Assembly: GCF_000733475.1 (NCBI RefSeq)
Contig: NZ_JPFK01000002.1
Location: forward strand, 261,501-325,500
Direction: 5' to 3'
DNA length: 64,000 bases
Source: Mangrovimonas yunxiaonensis
Lineage (GTDB): Bacteria > Bacteroidota > Bacteroidia > Flavobacteriales > Flavobacteriaceae
The position numbers and the translations under genes were made by a program. Shown here piece after piece: positions 10,488 to 19,951 of the stretch; position 1 is the stretch's first letter, and every line of letters begins with the position of its first letter. The notes under the pieces are model-generated. The model was not told where the DNA came from and made no database searches. It worked only from the letters and a program-made list of their open reading frames with translations.

Positions 10488-11948
10488 ATGAATTCAGAAA
10501 TAAGAGTCCTAGAACCCAAAGCCCTTTGGAATAAATTTGCCGACTTAAACGCCGTGCCCAGACCTTCTAAAAAAGAAGCACGCGTTATTGCCTTTATGAA
10601 AAAGTTTGGCGAAGACTTAGGCCTAGAAACCTTAGTAGATAAAGTTGGCAATGTTATTATTAAAAAACCTGCCACCCCAGGTATGGAAGACAGACAGACC
10701 GTCGTGATGCAATCGCATTTAGATATGGTTTGCCAAAAAAACAACGACACTCAATTTGATTTTGATACCCAAGGCATAGACATGTATGTTGACGGCGATT
10801 GGGTAAAGGCCAAAGGCACTACCCTAGGCGCCGACAACGGTTTAGGGGTCGCAACAATTATGGCTCTGCTAGAAAGCACCGACATAGAGCACCCTGCCCT
10901 AGAGGCCCTATTTACTATTGATGAAGAGACTGGTATGACAGGTGCTATGGGATTGGAAGGCGGCTTGCTTAACGGCAGCATTTTATTAAACCTCGACACC
11001 GAAGAAGACGATGAAATAGGTGTTGGTTGTGCCGGTGGTGTAGATGTTACCGCCACAAGAACCTATAAGGTTGAAGACACCCCAGAAACCAAAATTGGAT
11101 TTGAAATTATTGTAAAAGGATTACAAGGAGGTCATTCGGGCATGCAAATCCACGAAGGCCTAGGCAATGCCAATAAAATTATGAATCGCTTGTTGTTTGA
11201 TGGTTTTGAAAACTTCGGTTTGCGTATTGCTGAAATTGACGGAGGTAGCTTGCGCAATGCCATACCACGCGAAAGCAAAACTATTGCTGCCATAGATGCC
11301 ATTCACGAAAACGCTTTTATTATGGAAATGGCCCAATTGGCGCAGACCATAAAAAACGAATTTAAAACCATGGAGCCCGATTTAGATATTACCGTTTCTA
11401 AATGCGAAACCCCAGAGTCCATCATGGATCTTGGCGTTCAGGAAGGTCTCACTAGAGCCCTGTATGCAGCCTGTAACGGTGTGTACAGAATGAGTGCCGA
11501 CATTCCAGATTTGGTAGAAACCTCTAACAACATTGCCCGAGTAATTGTTAAAAACGGTACCATAAAAATTAATTGCTTAACCCGCTCATCGGTTGAAAGC
11601 TCTAAATGGGACCTGGCTAATACCCTACGTGCTACTTTCGAGCTTACCGGCTGCGAAGTTGCATTTTCTGGTGACTATCCCGGATGGCAACCCAATATGG
11701 ACTCGGCTATTTTAGAAGTACTCGAAAGCCTTTATATTAAAATGAATGGTGAAAAACCTCATGTAGCCGCTTGCCATGCCGGACTTGAATGTGGTATTCT
11801 TGGGCAGAATTATCCTAATATGGACATGATAAGCTTTGGGCCAAACATTAAAGGAGCCCACTCCCCAGATGAACGCGCACAAATTTCATCAGCGCAAAAA
11901 TATTGGAAGTTTGTACTTGAAATCTTAAAAAACATTCCAAAGAAATAA
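10488..11948 (+). CDS. pepD: Aminoacyl-histidine dipeptidase (Xaa-His dipeptidase, M20)
   Basis: A 486-residue cytosolic dizinc dipeptidase that cleaves Xaa-His dipeptides such as carnosine; the length matches PepD. The M20 metal ligands are all visible: His77 and Asp79 (MQSHLDMV), Asp116 (GADNGLG), the catalytic pair Glu146-Glu147 (IDEETG), and Asp170 (LNLDTEED). The GGHSGMQIHEG segment belongs to the dimerisation/lid region, and a late His (AACHAGLECG) completes the site. It is monocistronic, with its own promoter and a hairpin terminator shared with the convergent PPIase gene. Intracellular peptide recycling is the likely role. Confidence 0.96.
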   Translation: MNSEIRVLEPKALWNKFADLNAVPRPSKKEARVIAFMKKFGEDLGLETLVDKVGNVIIKKPATPGMEDRQTVVMQSHLDMVCQKNNDTQFDFDTQGIDMYVDGDWVKAKGTTLGADNGLGVATIMALLESTDIEHPALEALFTIDEETGMTGAMGLEGGLLNGSILLNLDTEEDDEIGVGCAGGVDVTATRTYKVEDTPETKIGFEIIVKGLQGGHSGMQIHEGLGNANKIMNRLLFDGFENFGLRIAEIDGGSLRNAIPRESKTIAAIDAIHENAFIMEMAQLAQTIKNEFKTMEPDLDITVSKCETPESIMDLGVQEGLTRALYAACNGVYRMSADIPDLVETSNNIARVIVKNGTIKINCLTRSSVESSKWDLANTLRATFELTGCEVAFSGDYPGWQPNMDSAILEVLESLYIKMNGEKPHVAACHAGLECGILGQNYPNMDMISFGPNIKGAHSPDERAQISSAQKYWKFVLEILKNIPKK

Positions 11949-11961
11949 CCTTTCAAACAAT

Positions 11962-11994
11962 AAAAAAGCCGCTTTACTTAAAGCGGCTTTTTTT
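11962..11994. terminator. Bidirectional terminator between pepD and the PPIase gene
   Basis: The arms AAAAAAGCCGCTTT and AAAGCGGCTTTTTT flank a four-base loop. There are A and T runs on both sides, so it can stop transcription of both convergent genes. Confidence 0.9.
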
Positions 11995-12011
11995 ATTAAA
12001 GTCTTTTTTTA

Positions 12012-13211
12012 TTACTTTTCAATACCTACTAGGTTAATCTCGAAAATTAGATTTGTGTTAGGCTGTATTGGCCCCGAGCCACTTTCGCCATAGCCTAAAA
12101 ACGACGGGATAAATACTTTTACCTTGTCGCCTATTTTCATGTTTAACATGGCTTCTCTAAAGCCTGGTATTAAACCTGCACTCTCGTTATACACCTTTGC
12201 AAATGGTTGGTATGCCCCTTTCTTATCAGATGTTTCGTTATACATATCGTTTGCTTGAGCAACATCTTTCATGGTTGTATAAAACAGTTTTCCATCTTCA
12301 AAATATCCAGCACAATCAATCAGCACACTTTGTGAGGCATTGGGCTTTTCGCCATTTCCTTTTTCAGTAAAAATCATAACCACGCCTGTGTCTAGTTTTT
12401 TTACTTCTCCTAAGTCTTTATTGGCTTCTAAGAATCTTTCGGCTGCAGCACTAGCTTCTTCTTTTAATTTTTTTTGAGCAGCTTCTTTTTGAGCCTGTAA
12501 TTTTTCTGCCAGCTTAGGAGCTTCTTCTTCAAATACTTGAGCAGCATTAAACGCTTGCGCATCGCTACCTTTTCTTATAATATTTAAGGCTTGTATAACC
12601 ACATCCTGCTCTGGCTTATTTCTGGCTCCGGTTTTTACATTGGAAATGCTATCCTGAACGTCAAGTCCTAAAACAAGCTCTCCAAAAACAGCATGACAGC
12701 CGCCTCCTGGAAAAGCGCCACATTTTTTTAGTGTTCCGTCTGGTTTAAAAGCATCTAGGCTTGGGGTCGCTTTTTCGGTGATAAAAAATTGGCTCCCGTT
12801 GGTTGCCGGACCAGCATTGGCCATAGATAACATGCCGGGTTTATCGTGCTTTAAATCCGGGTGAAACTCATCGGCAAATTCGTATCCTGGGCCACCGGCT
12901 CCGGTTGCTGTTGGATCTCCGGCCTGAATCATAAATTGATCGATAACACGGTGAAAAATAATCCCATTGTAATAAGGCTTTCCTTTTAACGAATCGGTTA
13001 CTTGTGGGTGGGTGCCTTCTGCTAGGGCAACAAAGTTCGATACAGTAACAGGTACTTCCTTGTAAAAAAGTTTGGCTACCATAGTGCCTTTGTTGGTTAC
13101 AAACTCGGCATAAAGCCCGTCTTCAAGATCTGGGTATTTTTGCCCGCAAGAGGTAAAACTTACTAGAAGCGCTAAAACCAACAGCTTCATAACTTGATTA
13201 AAATTTCTCAT
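12012..13211 (-). CDS. Lipoprotein peptidyl-prolyl isomerase, cyclophilin-FKBP fusion
   Basis: A 399-residue exported lipoprotein (lipobox SFTSC, Cys22) that joins two unrelated prolyl isomerase folds. Residues about 35-215 are a cyclophilin domain, with the FHRV, GDPTATG, SMANAGPATNGSQFFIT and HAVFGEL signatures. A Lys/Glu/Ala-rich helical linker (about 225-275) follows, then an FKBP domain (about 285-399) ending IPSFLGYGES and NLIFEINLVGIEK. It should assist folding of envelope proteins. It is the last gene of an operon with nrnA and gldI; gldI is itself an FKBP lipoprotein, so two folding factors are coexpressed. ATG at 13190 is an alternative start giving a shorter signal peptide. Confidence 0.93.
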   Translation of the reverse strand: MRNFNQVMKLLVLALLVSFTSCGQKYPDLEDGLYAEFVTNKGTMVAKLFYKEVPVTVSNFVALAEGTHPQVTDSLKGKPYYNGIIFHRVIDQFMIQAGDPTATGAGGPGYEFADEFHPDLKHDKPGMLSMANAGPATNGSQFFITEKATPSLDAFKPDGTLKKCGAFPGGGCHAVFGELVLGLDVQDSISNVKTGARNKPEQDVVIQALNIIRKGSDAQAFNAAQVFEEEAPKLAEKLQAQKEAAQKKLKEEASAAAERFLEANKDLGEVKKLDTGVVMIFTEKGNGEKPNASQSVLIDCAGYFEDGKLFYTTMKDVAQANDMYNETSDKKGAYQPFAKVYNESAGLIPGFREAMLNMKIGDKVKVFIPSFLGYGESGSGPIQPNTNLIFEINLVGIEK

Positions 13212-13232
13212 TAATTACGTTTTTGTCTTAGT

Positions 13233-13781
13233 TTAATTTATTGTTTTGGGTGTTGTGATTGAATTTAGGGTTACTTTGCATATTAAAGGCACGTTCATGC
13301 CTATGCGGTTGTTGTCGCCATAATATCCAAAGGCTTTTTGGGAAGGGAACATAAAGGTTACTGTTTCTCCAGTTTTCATGAGCTTAAGGCCTTCTCTAAG
13401 GCCTGTAAACAGCTCCTGTTTGTCCATGATGTATGTTTGCGTTTTGGTATCGGATTTAGAATAAATGGTTAACCCATCGATGGTTTTTACATCGTAATCG
13501 AAATTAACGATGTCGCCAAATTGCGGTTTGGTTAGGGTGTCGCCAACCTTTTCGTTATAATAGTACCAAAACCCGTTTTGCGAGGTTACATATTCTACAT
13601 CTGGATTAGCCTTCATAAGCTTTTCGAAATGGGATTTTTCCTTAGCGTACAGTTTCTTATTCCTAATAACAGATTGATCTATAAACGAACCTGTTTTTGA
13701 CGAAATAGGACGCCTTGCTTCTGGCGATTTACAGGCCACAGCAACGACAAAAAGGGTTAACAAGACTACTATCTTACGCAT
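13233..13781 (-). CDS. gldI: Gliding motility-associated lipoprotein GldI (FKBP-type PPIase)
   Basis: A 182-residue lipoprotein (lipidated Cys17 after VVAVA) with a C-terminal FKBP domain (about 85-182). It ends with the MKTGETVTFMFPSQKAFGYYGD and NVPLICKVTLNSI segments typical of this family. GldI is required for gliding and for type IX secretion in Flavobacterium johnsoniae, where it is thought to help fold envelope machinery components. The start overlaps the nrnA stop by 8 bp, and the next gene is the cyclophilin-FKBP lipoprotein 21 bp later. The organism therefore likely has T9SS, which fits the sorting-domain protease at 15.4 kb. Assignment rests on size, lipobox and domain architecture. 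Confidence 0.88.
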   Translation of the reverse strand: MRKIVVLLTLFVVAVACKSPEARRPISSKTGSFIDQSVIRNKKLYAKEKSHFEKLMKANPDVEYVTSQNGFWYYYNEKVGDTLTKPQFGDIVNFDYDVKTIDGLTIYSKSDTKTQTYIMDKQELFTGLREGLKLMKTGETVTFMFPSQKAFGYYGDNNRIGMNVPLICKVTLNSITTPKTIN

Positions 13782-14793
13782 GATTTAAGGCTTTTGAATA
13801 TTGCGGTAATATAGCAATAAATTTTTCAACGGTATCTGTTAGCGACAATTCGCTCCTTCCTCCGGCGGCATTTGTGTGCCCACCACCGTTAAAGTGGGCC
13901 CTAGCAAATTCGTTTACCGAAAAGGTTCCCTTAGACCTAAAAGATATTTTAACCATAGCATTGGCTTGGTCCTCAATAAAAATTACGGCAAAAACAATAT
14001 TTTTTAGCGATAGGGCGTAATTAACAAACCCTTCGGTGTCGCCTTTTTTAAAGCTAAAGGCGTTTAATTCTTCTTGAGACAACGTAATGTAAGCCGTTCT
14101 ATAATCGGTTAAAACGTTAAGGTTACTTAAGGCTTTTCCCAGCAATTGCATTCTATCGTAACTATTGGTATCGAAAATACTGTTGTGTATTTGCCAGTGT
14201 ACCGCGCCCGCATCTATTAAAAATGCTGCAACACGATGTGTTGTGCTTGTGGTAGCAGGAAACCTAAACGAACCTGTATCGGTTAAAATACCGGTGTATA
14301 AGCACGTTGCTATGGTTTTATCTATTAAGGCCGTATCGCCTAGTTTTTCCAGAACATTAAAAACCATCTCGCAGGTCGAGCTTATGGTCACATCAGAATA
14401 CATATAGGTTGCATAATCGTCTGGTTGCTGGTGGTGATCTATCATGATCTTTATCGCAGAGCTTTCTGCCAAATCGCCGGCCATGTCTCCTGCTCTATCC
14501 AAAGCATTAAAATCGAGCGTAAAAATAATATCGGCGGCTTCAATTAATGCAGCGCCCTGTGCTTTTTCATTATCGTAAACGACAACCGTTTCGTTCCCTG
14601 GTAACCATTTTAAAAACTCTGGGTACTCGTTTGGGGCGATAACCGTGGCCTCATGGTGATATTTTTTTAAATAGTGGTAAAGCGCCAATGTAGCTCCTAA
14701 GGCATCGCCATCAGGGTTTTTGTGGGGTACAACAACAATTTTTTTGGGTGTGCTTAATAGTGTTTTTATGTTTAAAATATCGCTTTCTGTCAT
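13774..14793 (-). CDS. nrnA: DHH-family phosphoesterase (NrnA-like nanoRNase/pAp phosphatase)
   Basis: A 339-residue cytosolic DHH-DHHA1 protein. The metal site motifs are HKNPDGDALG near 24-33, the Asp in FTLDFNALD, and IDHHQQPDD with Asp119-His120-His121. The C-terminal DHHA1 substrate-binding domain ends with GGGHTNAAGG. NrnA enzymes degrade nanoRNAs of 2-5 nt and dephosphorylate 3'-phosphoadenosine 5'-phosphate; related members hydrolyse c-di-AMP or pApA, so exact substrate preference is unproven. It is the first gene of the nrnA-gldI-PPIase operon. The upstream region is shared divergently with ndk. Confidence 0.9.
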   Translation of the reverse strand: MTESDILNIKTLLSTPKKIVVVPHKNPDGDALGATLALYHYLKKYHHEATVIAPNEYPEFLKWLPGNETVVVYDNEKAQGAALIEAADIIFTLDFNALDRAGDMAGDLAESSAIKIMIDHHQQPDDYATYMYSDVTISSTCEMVFNVLEKLGDTALIDKTIATCLYTGILTDTGSFRFPATTSTTHRVAAFLIDAGAVHWQIHNSIFDTNSYDRMQLLGKALSNLNVLTDYRTAYITLSQEELNAFSFKKGDTEGFVNYALSLKNIVFAVIFIEDQANAMVKISFRSKGTFSVNEFARAHFNGGGHTNAAGGRSELSLTDTVEKFIAILPQYSKALNHA

Positions 14794-14830
14794 AGTGAGC
14801 GAATATACAATTTTTTAAAATTGATAACGC

Positions 14831-14860
14831 TTGTTTTTTTTAATAAATCCATTACTTTTG
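14831..14860 (+). promoter_or_regulatory. ndk promoter, TTG-N19-TACTTTTG
   Basis: TTG at 14831-14833 and TACTTTTG at 14853-14860 are separated by exactly 19 bp. This is the -33/-7 spacing known for Bacteroidota promoters. It lies 21 bp before the ndk ATG and is the clearest promoter in the window. Confidence 0.75.
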
Positions 14861-14881
14861 CACCAAATTTAAACAATAAAA

Positions 14882-15301
14882 ATGGCAACAAACAGAACAT
14901 TTACAATGCTTAAGCCAGATGCTGTTGAAAAAAGGCACGTTGGCGCAATATTAGAAAAAATCACAGCTTCAGGGTTTAGAATTGTGGCTATGAAATTAAC
15001 ACAAATGACCAAAGCCGATGCTGAAGCGTTTTACGCCATCCATAATGAGCGTCCGTTTTTTGGAGAATTAGTAGAGTACATGACCCGCGGCCCTATTGTA
15101 GCTGCTATTTTAGAAAAAGAAAACGCTGTAGAAGATTTTAGAACTTTAATAGGTGCGACCAATCCTGCCGAAGCGGCCGAAGGTACTATTAGAAAAATGT
15201 ACGCCGAGTCTATTGGAGAAAATGCTGTTCACGGAAGTGATAGCGATGAAAATGCTGCTATTGAAGGTGCTTTCCATTTCTCTGGAAGAGAGATGTTCTA
15301 A
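14882..15301 (+). CDS. ndk: Nucleoside-diphosphate kinase
   Basis: A 139-residue enzyme that transfers the gamma-phosphate of ATP to nucleoside diphosphates through a phospho-histidine, balancing NTP and dNTP pools. The active-site His117 sits in the signature [10 protein letters not shown], and the N-terminal [10 protein letters not shown] strand and [11 protein letters not shown] helix are standard. Length and sequence are typical of the compact bacterial form. It is monocistronic, with a strong promoter upstream and a hairpin terminator immediately downstream. Confidence 0.98.
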   Translation: MATNRTFTMLKPDAVEKRHVGAILEKITASGFRIVAMKLTQMTKADAEAFYAIHNERPFFGELVEYMTRGPIVAAILEKENAVEDFRTLIGATNPAEAAEGTIRKMYAESIGENAVHGSDSDENAAIEGAFHFSGREMF

Positions 15302-15323
15302 ACACCCTACATATACCTTATTT

Positions 15324-15356
15324 AAAGCCTAAAATTTAATTATTTTAGGCTTTTTT
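15324..15356 (+). terminator. ndk rho-independent terminator
   Basis: AAAGCCTAAAA and TTTTAGGCTTTTTT arms surround a TTTAATTA loop, beginning 23 bp after the ndk stop. Confidence 0.88.
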
Positions 15357-15398
15357 GTTTTTTATATGCTACATTCGCAAAATTCTAACAGATTTACC

Positions 15399-17963
15399 AT
15401 GAAAAAAATGACCATAGCAACCCTTTTTTTGGCGTTGCTTTGTTTTACAACCGTAGCACAAGAAAAACAAAAAGCGCTAAAGGCTTTTGAAACAGAAACA
15501 AAAGCCAAAATCTCACTAAACACTTCTTCCGAAAATATTGAATTTATAACCTTCCCAACTAATAGTCCTTTAAAACTTGAAGGGGCTACCATACAAGCCA
15601 AAACCATTCATTTTTTACAACAATACAAAACTATATTTGGCTTTGAGGCTTTAACACAGACGTTTAAAGCACCCGAAACGAAACTCGATAATTACGGATT
15701 TAAACAGGTGGTACTAAAACAGCAGCATCATAACATTCCCGTATTTGATGGGCAATTGCGCTTTCACTTTAATGCTGAAGACCAATTAACCTCAATAAAC
15801 GGAAACATCATTACGGTTGATAAAAAATTAAACACAACACCAACTCTTAGCAGCACCCAGGCCACGGCCATCGCCTTGCAGGAGGTTGACCAACAAGCCA
15901 TAAACCATTCGGGGCACACAACCTATGTGTACAATACATCGTTGTTTATTTTTCAAAAGGGGCTCATTCAAAATACATCTGGGCCGCAACATTTGGTGTA
16001 TGAAATAGAGGTAAGAAACGATAAAGACGTTCGTGAACTGCTTTACATTGATGCACATACGGGCCAAATAGTTGAGCAATTCACAGGAATTGCCCATGCC
16101 ATAAACCGCACTGTACACGAAACCAATATAGGCAATGTTGTTTGGCAAGAGGGCGATGCCCTTCCGGGAAGCCTATCTATATGGCAACAAAACGAAGTTA
16201 TCGCTGCCGGACATATGTATCATTTTTTTAACAATGCCTTTGGGTTTGCTTCTTTTAACGGTAACGATGGCAGCATGGTAACCCTTAACAACAGCACCAA
16301 TTTTAATTGTCCAAATGCCAGATGGAATGGGAGTTTTGTAGAATACTGCGACGGCACAGCTTCCGATGATGTGGTGGCTCACGAATGGGGACACGCCTAC
16401 ACACAATATACAAGCGGCCTAATATACGCCTATCAATCTGGGGCGATTAACGAGGCTTATTCCGATATTTGGGGCGAAACCATCGACCTATTAAATGCCT
16501 ATGAAGACACTGGAGAAAATTTATTAGTTAGAACAAGTACCTTTTGCAATTCCGACCGGTGGAAGATTGGAGAAGACGCTTCATCTTTTGGCGGTGCCAT
16601 TCGAGACATGTGGAATCCGCCTTGTAATGGCGACCCTGGAAAAGTAACCGACACCCAATATTTATGCGGCGAAGCAGACAATGGTGGGGTTCATATAAAT
16701 TCAGGTATTCCAAACCACGCTTACGCCTTACTGGTAGATGGTGGGGGTTATAACGGCTACACTATTACAGGCATTGGTTTTACAAAAGCAGCGCATATTT
16801 TTTGGAGGGCTCAAAGCGCATATTTAACGCCAACTAGCGATTTTAGCAACTTGGCAGATGCTCTAGAAGCTGCATGTACAGATTTAATAGGCATTAACCT
16901 AGAAGGGCTGTCTACAACAGATACACCTGCCGGTTTATCGGGCGAAACCATAACATCAGCAGATTACAACCAATTGGTCAATGCCATATTAGCGGTTGAA
17001 CTAAGAATAGAACCCGACTTTTGCGGTTATGAACCCATTTTAGCTACAACCGATGCCCCTTGTAGTGCTGCAGAAAACAACCCCATATTTTTTGAAGATT
17101 GGGAAAATGGTCTAGGCAACTGGACCGTAGACCAATTGCCAGAAGATCCTGCAACTTGGGAGACTAGAGACTGGGAAATCGTATCGGTATTACCAGAAAA
17201 CAGAGCGGGTCAAGCTATTTTTGGCACAGATCCTATAAACGGCGATTGCTCGTCTTCGCTTCAAAATGGCATCCTCCGCTTAGAAAGTCCCATTATTACG
17301 TTACCCGATTACACCGAAGGAAACATAGAAATGTCCTTTATGCATTATGTTGCCACAGAAAACCTTTGGGATGGTGCCAACATTAAATACCGTTTAAACA
17401 ATGGCGACTGGACCCTGCTGCCAACAGCTGCATTTACCGTAAACGGTTATAACAACACCATAAACAACGTTTTTTCTGGCAATGATAACCCAATGGCAGG
17501 AGAAGATGCTTTTACCGGGACAGATGGAGGCACGGTATCGGGCAGTTGGGGCAGAAGTTATATTGACCTATCGTTTATTGGGGCTGTGGCAAACACAAGT
17601 ATTCAGTTTAGGTTTGAAGTAGGCACCGATGGTTGTAATGGTAGAGAAGGCTGGTTTATTGATGACATTGCTATTTATAACTGTTCCTACCCCTTGTCTG
17701 TTAATTCTCCTAGCCAACAAACCCACAACATTACCGTATTTCCTAACCCATCGTATGGCGCGTTTACCCTTAAAAACAGCAACGCTCTTAAGCTTATAAA
17801 AGCTGATATTTATGACCTTAACGGACGTGTGGTTAAAACCATCGATTTAAGAAACACTCAAGGCAATACGCCAATCAATATTTCGAATGTCGCCTCTGGC
17901 ATGTATTTTATAAAAGTAGAAGGCCAGCATTTCGAGCAGGTTATTAAGCTGGTAAAAGAGTAA
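15399..17963 (+). CDS. Secreted M4-type metalloprotease with T9SS sorting domain
   Basis: A multi-domain secreted protein of 854 residues from ATG 15399. This start gives a proper Sec signal peptide (MKKMTIATL to TVAQ); an upstream ATG at 15366 would only add 11 polar residues. The order is an FTP/PepSY-like propeptide (about 25-230), then a thermolysin-type catalytic domain with HEWGH at 328-332 and the third ligand Glu352 in INEAYSDIWG. A beta-sandwich resembling MAM or immune-inhibitor-A domains (about 560-765) follows. The last part is a type A T9SS C-terminal sorting domain (about 775-854) beginning FPNPSYGAF and ending with GMYFIKVEG. Cell-surface or extracellular protein degradation is the expected role, dependent on T9SS. 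It is monocistronic, with a strong terminator. Confidence 0.93.
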   Translation: MKKMTIATLFLALLCFTTVAQEKQKALKAFETETKAKISLNTSSENIEFITFPTNSPLKLEGATIQAKTIHFLQQYKTIFGFEALTQTFKAPETKLDNYGFKQVVLKQQHHNIPVFDGQLRFHFNAEDQLTSINGNIITVDKKLNTTPTLSSTQATAIALQEVDQQAINHSGHTTYVYNTSLFIFQKGLIQNTSGPQHLVYEIEVRNDKDVRELLYIDAHTGQIVEQFTGIAHAINRTVHETNIGNVVWQEGDALPGSLSIWQQNEVIAAGHMYHFFNNAFGFASFNGNDGSMVTLNNSTNFNCPNARWNGSFVEYCDGTASDDVVAHEWGHAYTQYTSGLIYAYQSGAINEAYSDIWGETIDLLNAYEDTGENLLVRTSTFCNSDRWKIGEDASSFGGAIRDMWNPPCNGDPGKVTDTQYLCGEADNGGVHINSGIPNHAYALLVDGGGYNGYTITGIGFTKAAHIFWRAQSAYLTPTSDFSNLADALEAACTDLIGINLEGLSTTDTPAGLSGETITSADYNQLVNAILAVELRIEPDFCGYEPILATTDAPCSAAENNPIFFEDWENGLGNWTVDQLPEDPATWETRDWEIVSVLPENRAGQAIFGTDPINGDCSSSLQNGILRLESPIITLPDYTEGNIEMSFMHYVATENLWDGANIKYRLNNGDWTLLPTAAFTVNGYNNTINNVFSGNDNPMAGEDAFTGTDGGTVSGSWGRSYIDLSFIGAVANTSIQFRFEVGTDGCNGREGWFIDDIAIYNCSYPLSVNSPSQQTHNITVFPNPSYGAFTLKNSNALKLIKADIYDLNGRVVKTIDLRNTQGNTPINISNVASGMYFIKVEGQHFEQVIKLVKE

Positions 17964-17984
17964 ACCACTTATGCTTGTTTAAAC

Positions 17985-18021
17985 AAAAAAGCCCGTAACG
18001 TTCTGTTACGGGCTTTTTTTT
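17985..18021. terminator. Bidirectional terminator after the M4 protease
   Basis: A perfect GCCCGTAAC/GTTACGGGC stem with a five-base loop is flanked by A6 and T8 runs. It serves the protease gene and the convergent recF operon. Confidence 0.93.
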
Positions 18022-18035
18022 GGTTCAAGTTTTTA

Positions 18036-18332
18036 CTACCTAAAAATTATTTTCTTTATCAGTTCTTTACCTAAATTGTCGTTAAGCATGTCTATAATTT
18101 TTTCCTTTCCATAGCTAAGTTCTTCCCGCAACACGCTCGAGCTTAAACTTACATACAAAACATCCTGCTTTAAGGAAACGGCTGTTGTGTAATTACTAAC
18201 GCCCTGTCCCATCATATCGTGCCATACATTTTTTACATTTACCTTATCCAAACCCGCATCAAGGTTATGGGTTTCTACAAAATCCTTTAATACATCAGAG
18301 AGGCTTAAATGTTCGTTGTGTCGTTTTTTCAT
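18036..18332 (-). CDS. DUF721 (DciA-like) protein
   Basis: A 98-residue small basic protein with the DUF721 pattern: helices, then YTTAVSLKQDVLYVSLSSSVLREELSY, and a C-terminal helix with conserved hydrophobics. Related DciA proteins assist loading of the replicative helicase DnaB in bacteria lacking DnaC; whether the short Bacteroidota version does so is inference. It is last in a recF-lipocalin-DUF721 operon, and its start overlaps the lipocalin stop by one base. Its placement beside recF fits a replication/repair role. Confidence 0.85.
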   Translation of the reverse strand: MKKRHNEHLSLSDVLKDFVETHNLDAGLDKVNVKNVWHDMMGQGVSNYTTAVSLKQDVLYVSLSSSVLREELSYGKEKIIDMLNDNLGKELIKKIIFR

Positions 18333-18742
18333 TAGTCAATATTTATTGGCTCGTAAGGTTTATAAGTATATACAATACCGTCCTGATTAACAACTTTTAA
18401 TTGTGTTTTGTTTAGTTCTAGTATTGTTTCCTCCCAACTGCTGTATGGTGTTTTATAATACAGTTTTATATCATGCCCGTCTTGCTTTATAAAAAAGGCT
18501 TCTTCTATATTCGAGGTTTCATAGGATCCTGTAAGGTTAGGTTTCATTTTTTTTCGAATTCCAGAGGAATCCTTTTTAACCGCTATAAAATCGACCATAT
18601 TACTAAAGTTATAGGCCTTTTTAGTACCGTTGGCCAGAGTAACTTCTTGTATTTCCCAGTACCCGTTTAAATCCTGAATATCTATGGTATTGGAGCAAGA
18701 AAAAAGTAAGGTTCCTAATAGAATACTAAAAAAAAGTCTCAT
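18332..18742 (-). CDS. Lipocalin-like lipoprotein
   Basis: A 136-residue lipoprotein (lipobox LLFSC, Cys16) whose mature part has the [11 protein letters not shown] opening of Bacteroidota lipocalin-like domains and alternates short beta strands to the end. The ligand and function are unknown. It overlaps the recF stop by 4 bp (ATGA-type) and the DUF721 start by 1 bp, so it is translationally coupled in the operon. Nothing in it suggests a DNA-related function. Confidence 0.78.
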   Translation of the reverse strand: MRLFFSILLGTLLFSCSNTIDIQDLNGYWEIQEVTLANGTKKAYNFSNMVDFIAVKKDSSGIRKKMKPNLTGSYETSNIEEAFFIKQDGHDIKLYYKTPYSSWEETILELNKTQLKVVNQDGIVYTYKPYEPINID

Positions 18743-19824
18743 GCGTTTAAATTAAATATGTTGTAAGATTGATGTACCTGTTTTACGGCACGTTCGGTTC
18801 TATCGGCATGGGTATCGCTTATAAAAAGCTGCCCAAAATGCTCATCGTCAACCAATTTTATTATTTGTGCCACACGCGACTCGTCCAACTTATCAAAAAT
18901 ATCATCTAAAAGCAACAGGGGATTAACGCCACTTTGCTGTTTAATAAAATCGAATTGGGCCAATTTTAATGCTATTAAAAATGATTTTTGCTGTCCTTGG
19001 CTACCAAATTTTTTAATTGGATGTTCCCCAATATTAAACACCAAATCGTCTTTATGGATTCCCACATTAGTGTACTGCACGGCTTTATCCTTATTAAGCG
19101 TCTGCTTTAAAAGCGTCTTAAAATCGGCTTCAAACAAATCGCTTTTATACTCCAGCTCCACCTGTTCGCTCCCCTTGCTTATGGCCTTATAACGCGCCTG
19201 AAAAATAGGCATAAACACCTCTAAAAAAGCTTGTCGCTTTTTAAAAATGGGCTGCGCATATTCGTTTAATTGGTCGTTATAAACATCTAGCGAGTCCTGG
19301 CTAAAGGTATTGTTTACAGCAAAGTACTTAAGCAGGGCATTTCTTTGCGCCAAAATCTTGTTGTACTTAATTAAATGGTCTAAATACACCTTATCACCTT
19401 GGGAGATAACACTATCTATAAATTTGCGTCTGGTGGCGCTGCCTTCAACAATCAAGTCGCTATCGGCCGGCGATACAATGACCAAAGGTAAAAACCCTAT
19501 GTGATCGCTAAACTTTTCGTAGGCCTTACCATTGCGCTTAATCACTTTTTTCTGACCTTTTTTAAAGCTTACCACAACCTTCTCTTCAGCACCTTGTTTC
19601 TCATAATCGCCGTTAACCACAAAAAAGGCCTCGCCGTGCTTAATGTTTTGGGACGACACAGGATTAAAGTAACTTTTTCCGAAGGACAAATGATAAATGG
19701 CATCGAGCACATTTGTTTTTCCTACGCCATTATTTCCCACAAAGCAGTTTATTTTAGTGTTAAACACAAAAGACTCACTCTGAAAGTTCTTATAATTTAA
19801 TAATGACAAGGATTTTAAAATCAT
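18739..19824 (-). CDS. recF: DNA replication/repair protein RecF
   Basis: A 361-residue SMC-like ATPase that helps load RecA at single-strand gaps through RecFOR. The Walker A motif GNNGVGKTN is at 30-38. The ABC signature region ([15 protein letters not shown]) and Walker [16 protein letters not shown] lie near 280-315. The N-terminal [14 protein letters not shown] strand is typical. It leads the recF-lipocalin-DUF721 operon and diverges from the TPR gene. The gyrB/dnaA neighbourhood known in other bacteria is absent here. Confidence 0.97.
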   Translation of the reverse strand: MILKSLSLLNYKNFQSESFVFNTKINCFVGNNGVGKTNVLDAIYHLSFGKSYFNPVSSQNIKHGEAFFVVNGDYEKQGAEEKVVVSFKKGQKKVIKRNGKAYEKFSDHIGFLPLVIVSPADSDLIVEGSATRRKFIDSVISQGDKVYLDHLIKYNKILAQRNALLKYFAVNNTFSQDSLDVYNDQLNEYAQPIFKKRQAFLEVFMPIFQARYKAISKGSEQVELEYKSDLFEADFKTLLKQTLNKDKAVQYTNVGIHKDDLVFNIGEHPIKKFGSQGQQKSFLIALKLAQFDFIKQQSGVNPLLLLDDIFDKLDESRVAQIIKLVDDEHFGQLFISDTHADRTERAVKQVHQSYNIFNLNA

Positions 19825-19922
19825 AAAACGGTTTTAGCTGTTTTTAAAAATACAGTCGAAAAAGTTGTGCAAATTATTGAAAAATAACAAATATTTTCAC
19901 TTTTATTTATGAAGAAAAATTA

Positions 19923-19930
19923 TATTTTTG
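19923..19930 (+). promoter_or_regulatory. Candidate -7 box (TATTTTTG) of the TPR-ribH-mutL operon
   Basis: An exact TAnnTTTG match lies 22 bp before the ATG at 19952. It covers the in-frame TTG at 19928, which therefore cannot be a start codon. Confidence 0.55.
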
Positions 19931-19951
19931 CGACGCATTAATATACAATAT

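Noticed and set aside
19928-19951. Upstream TTG start for the TPR protein
   Set aside because: It falls on the promoter -7 box, and the conserved protein opening begins at the ATG 19952.
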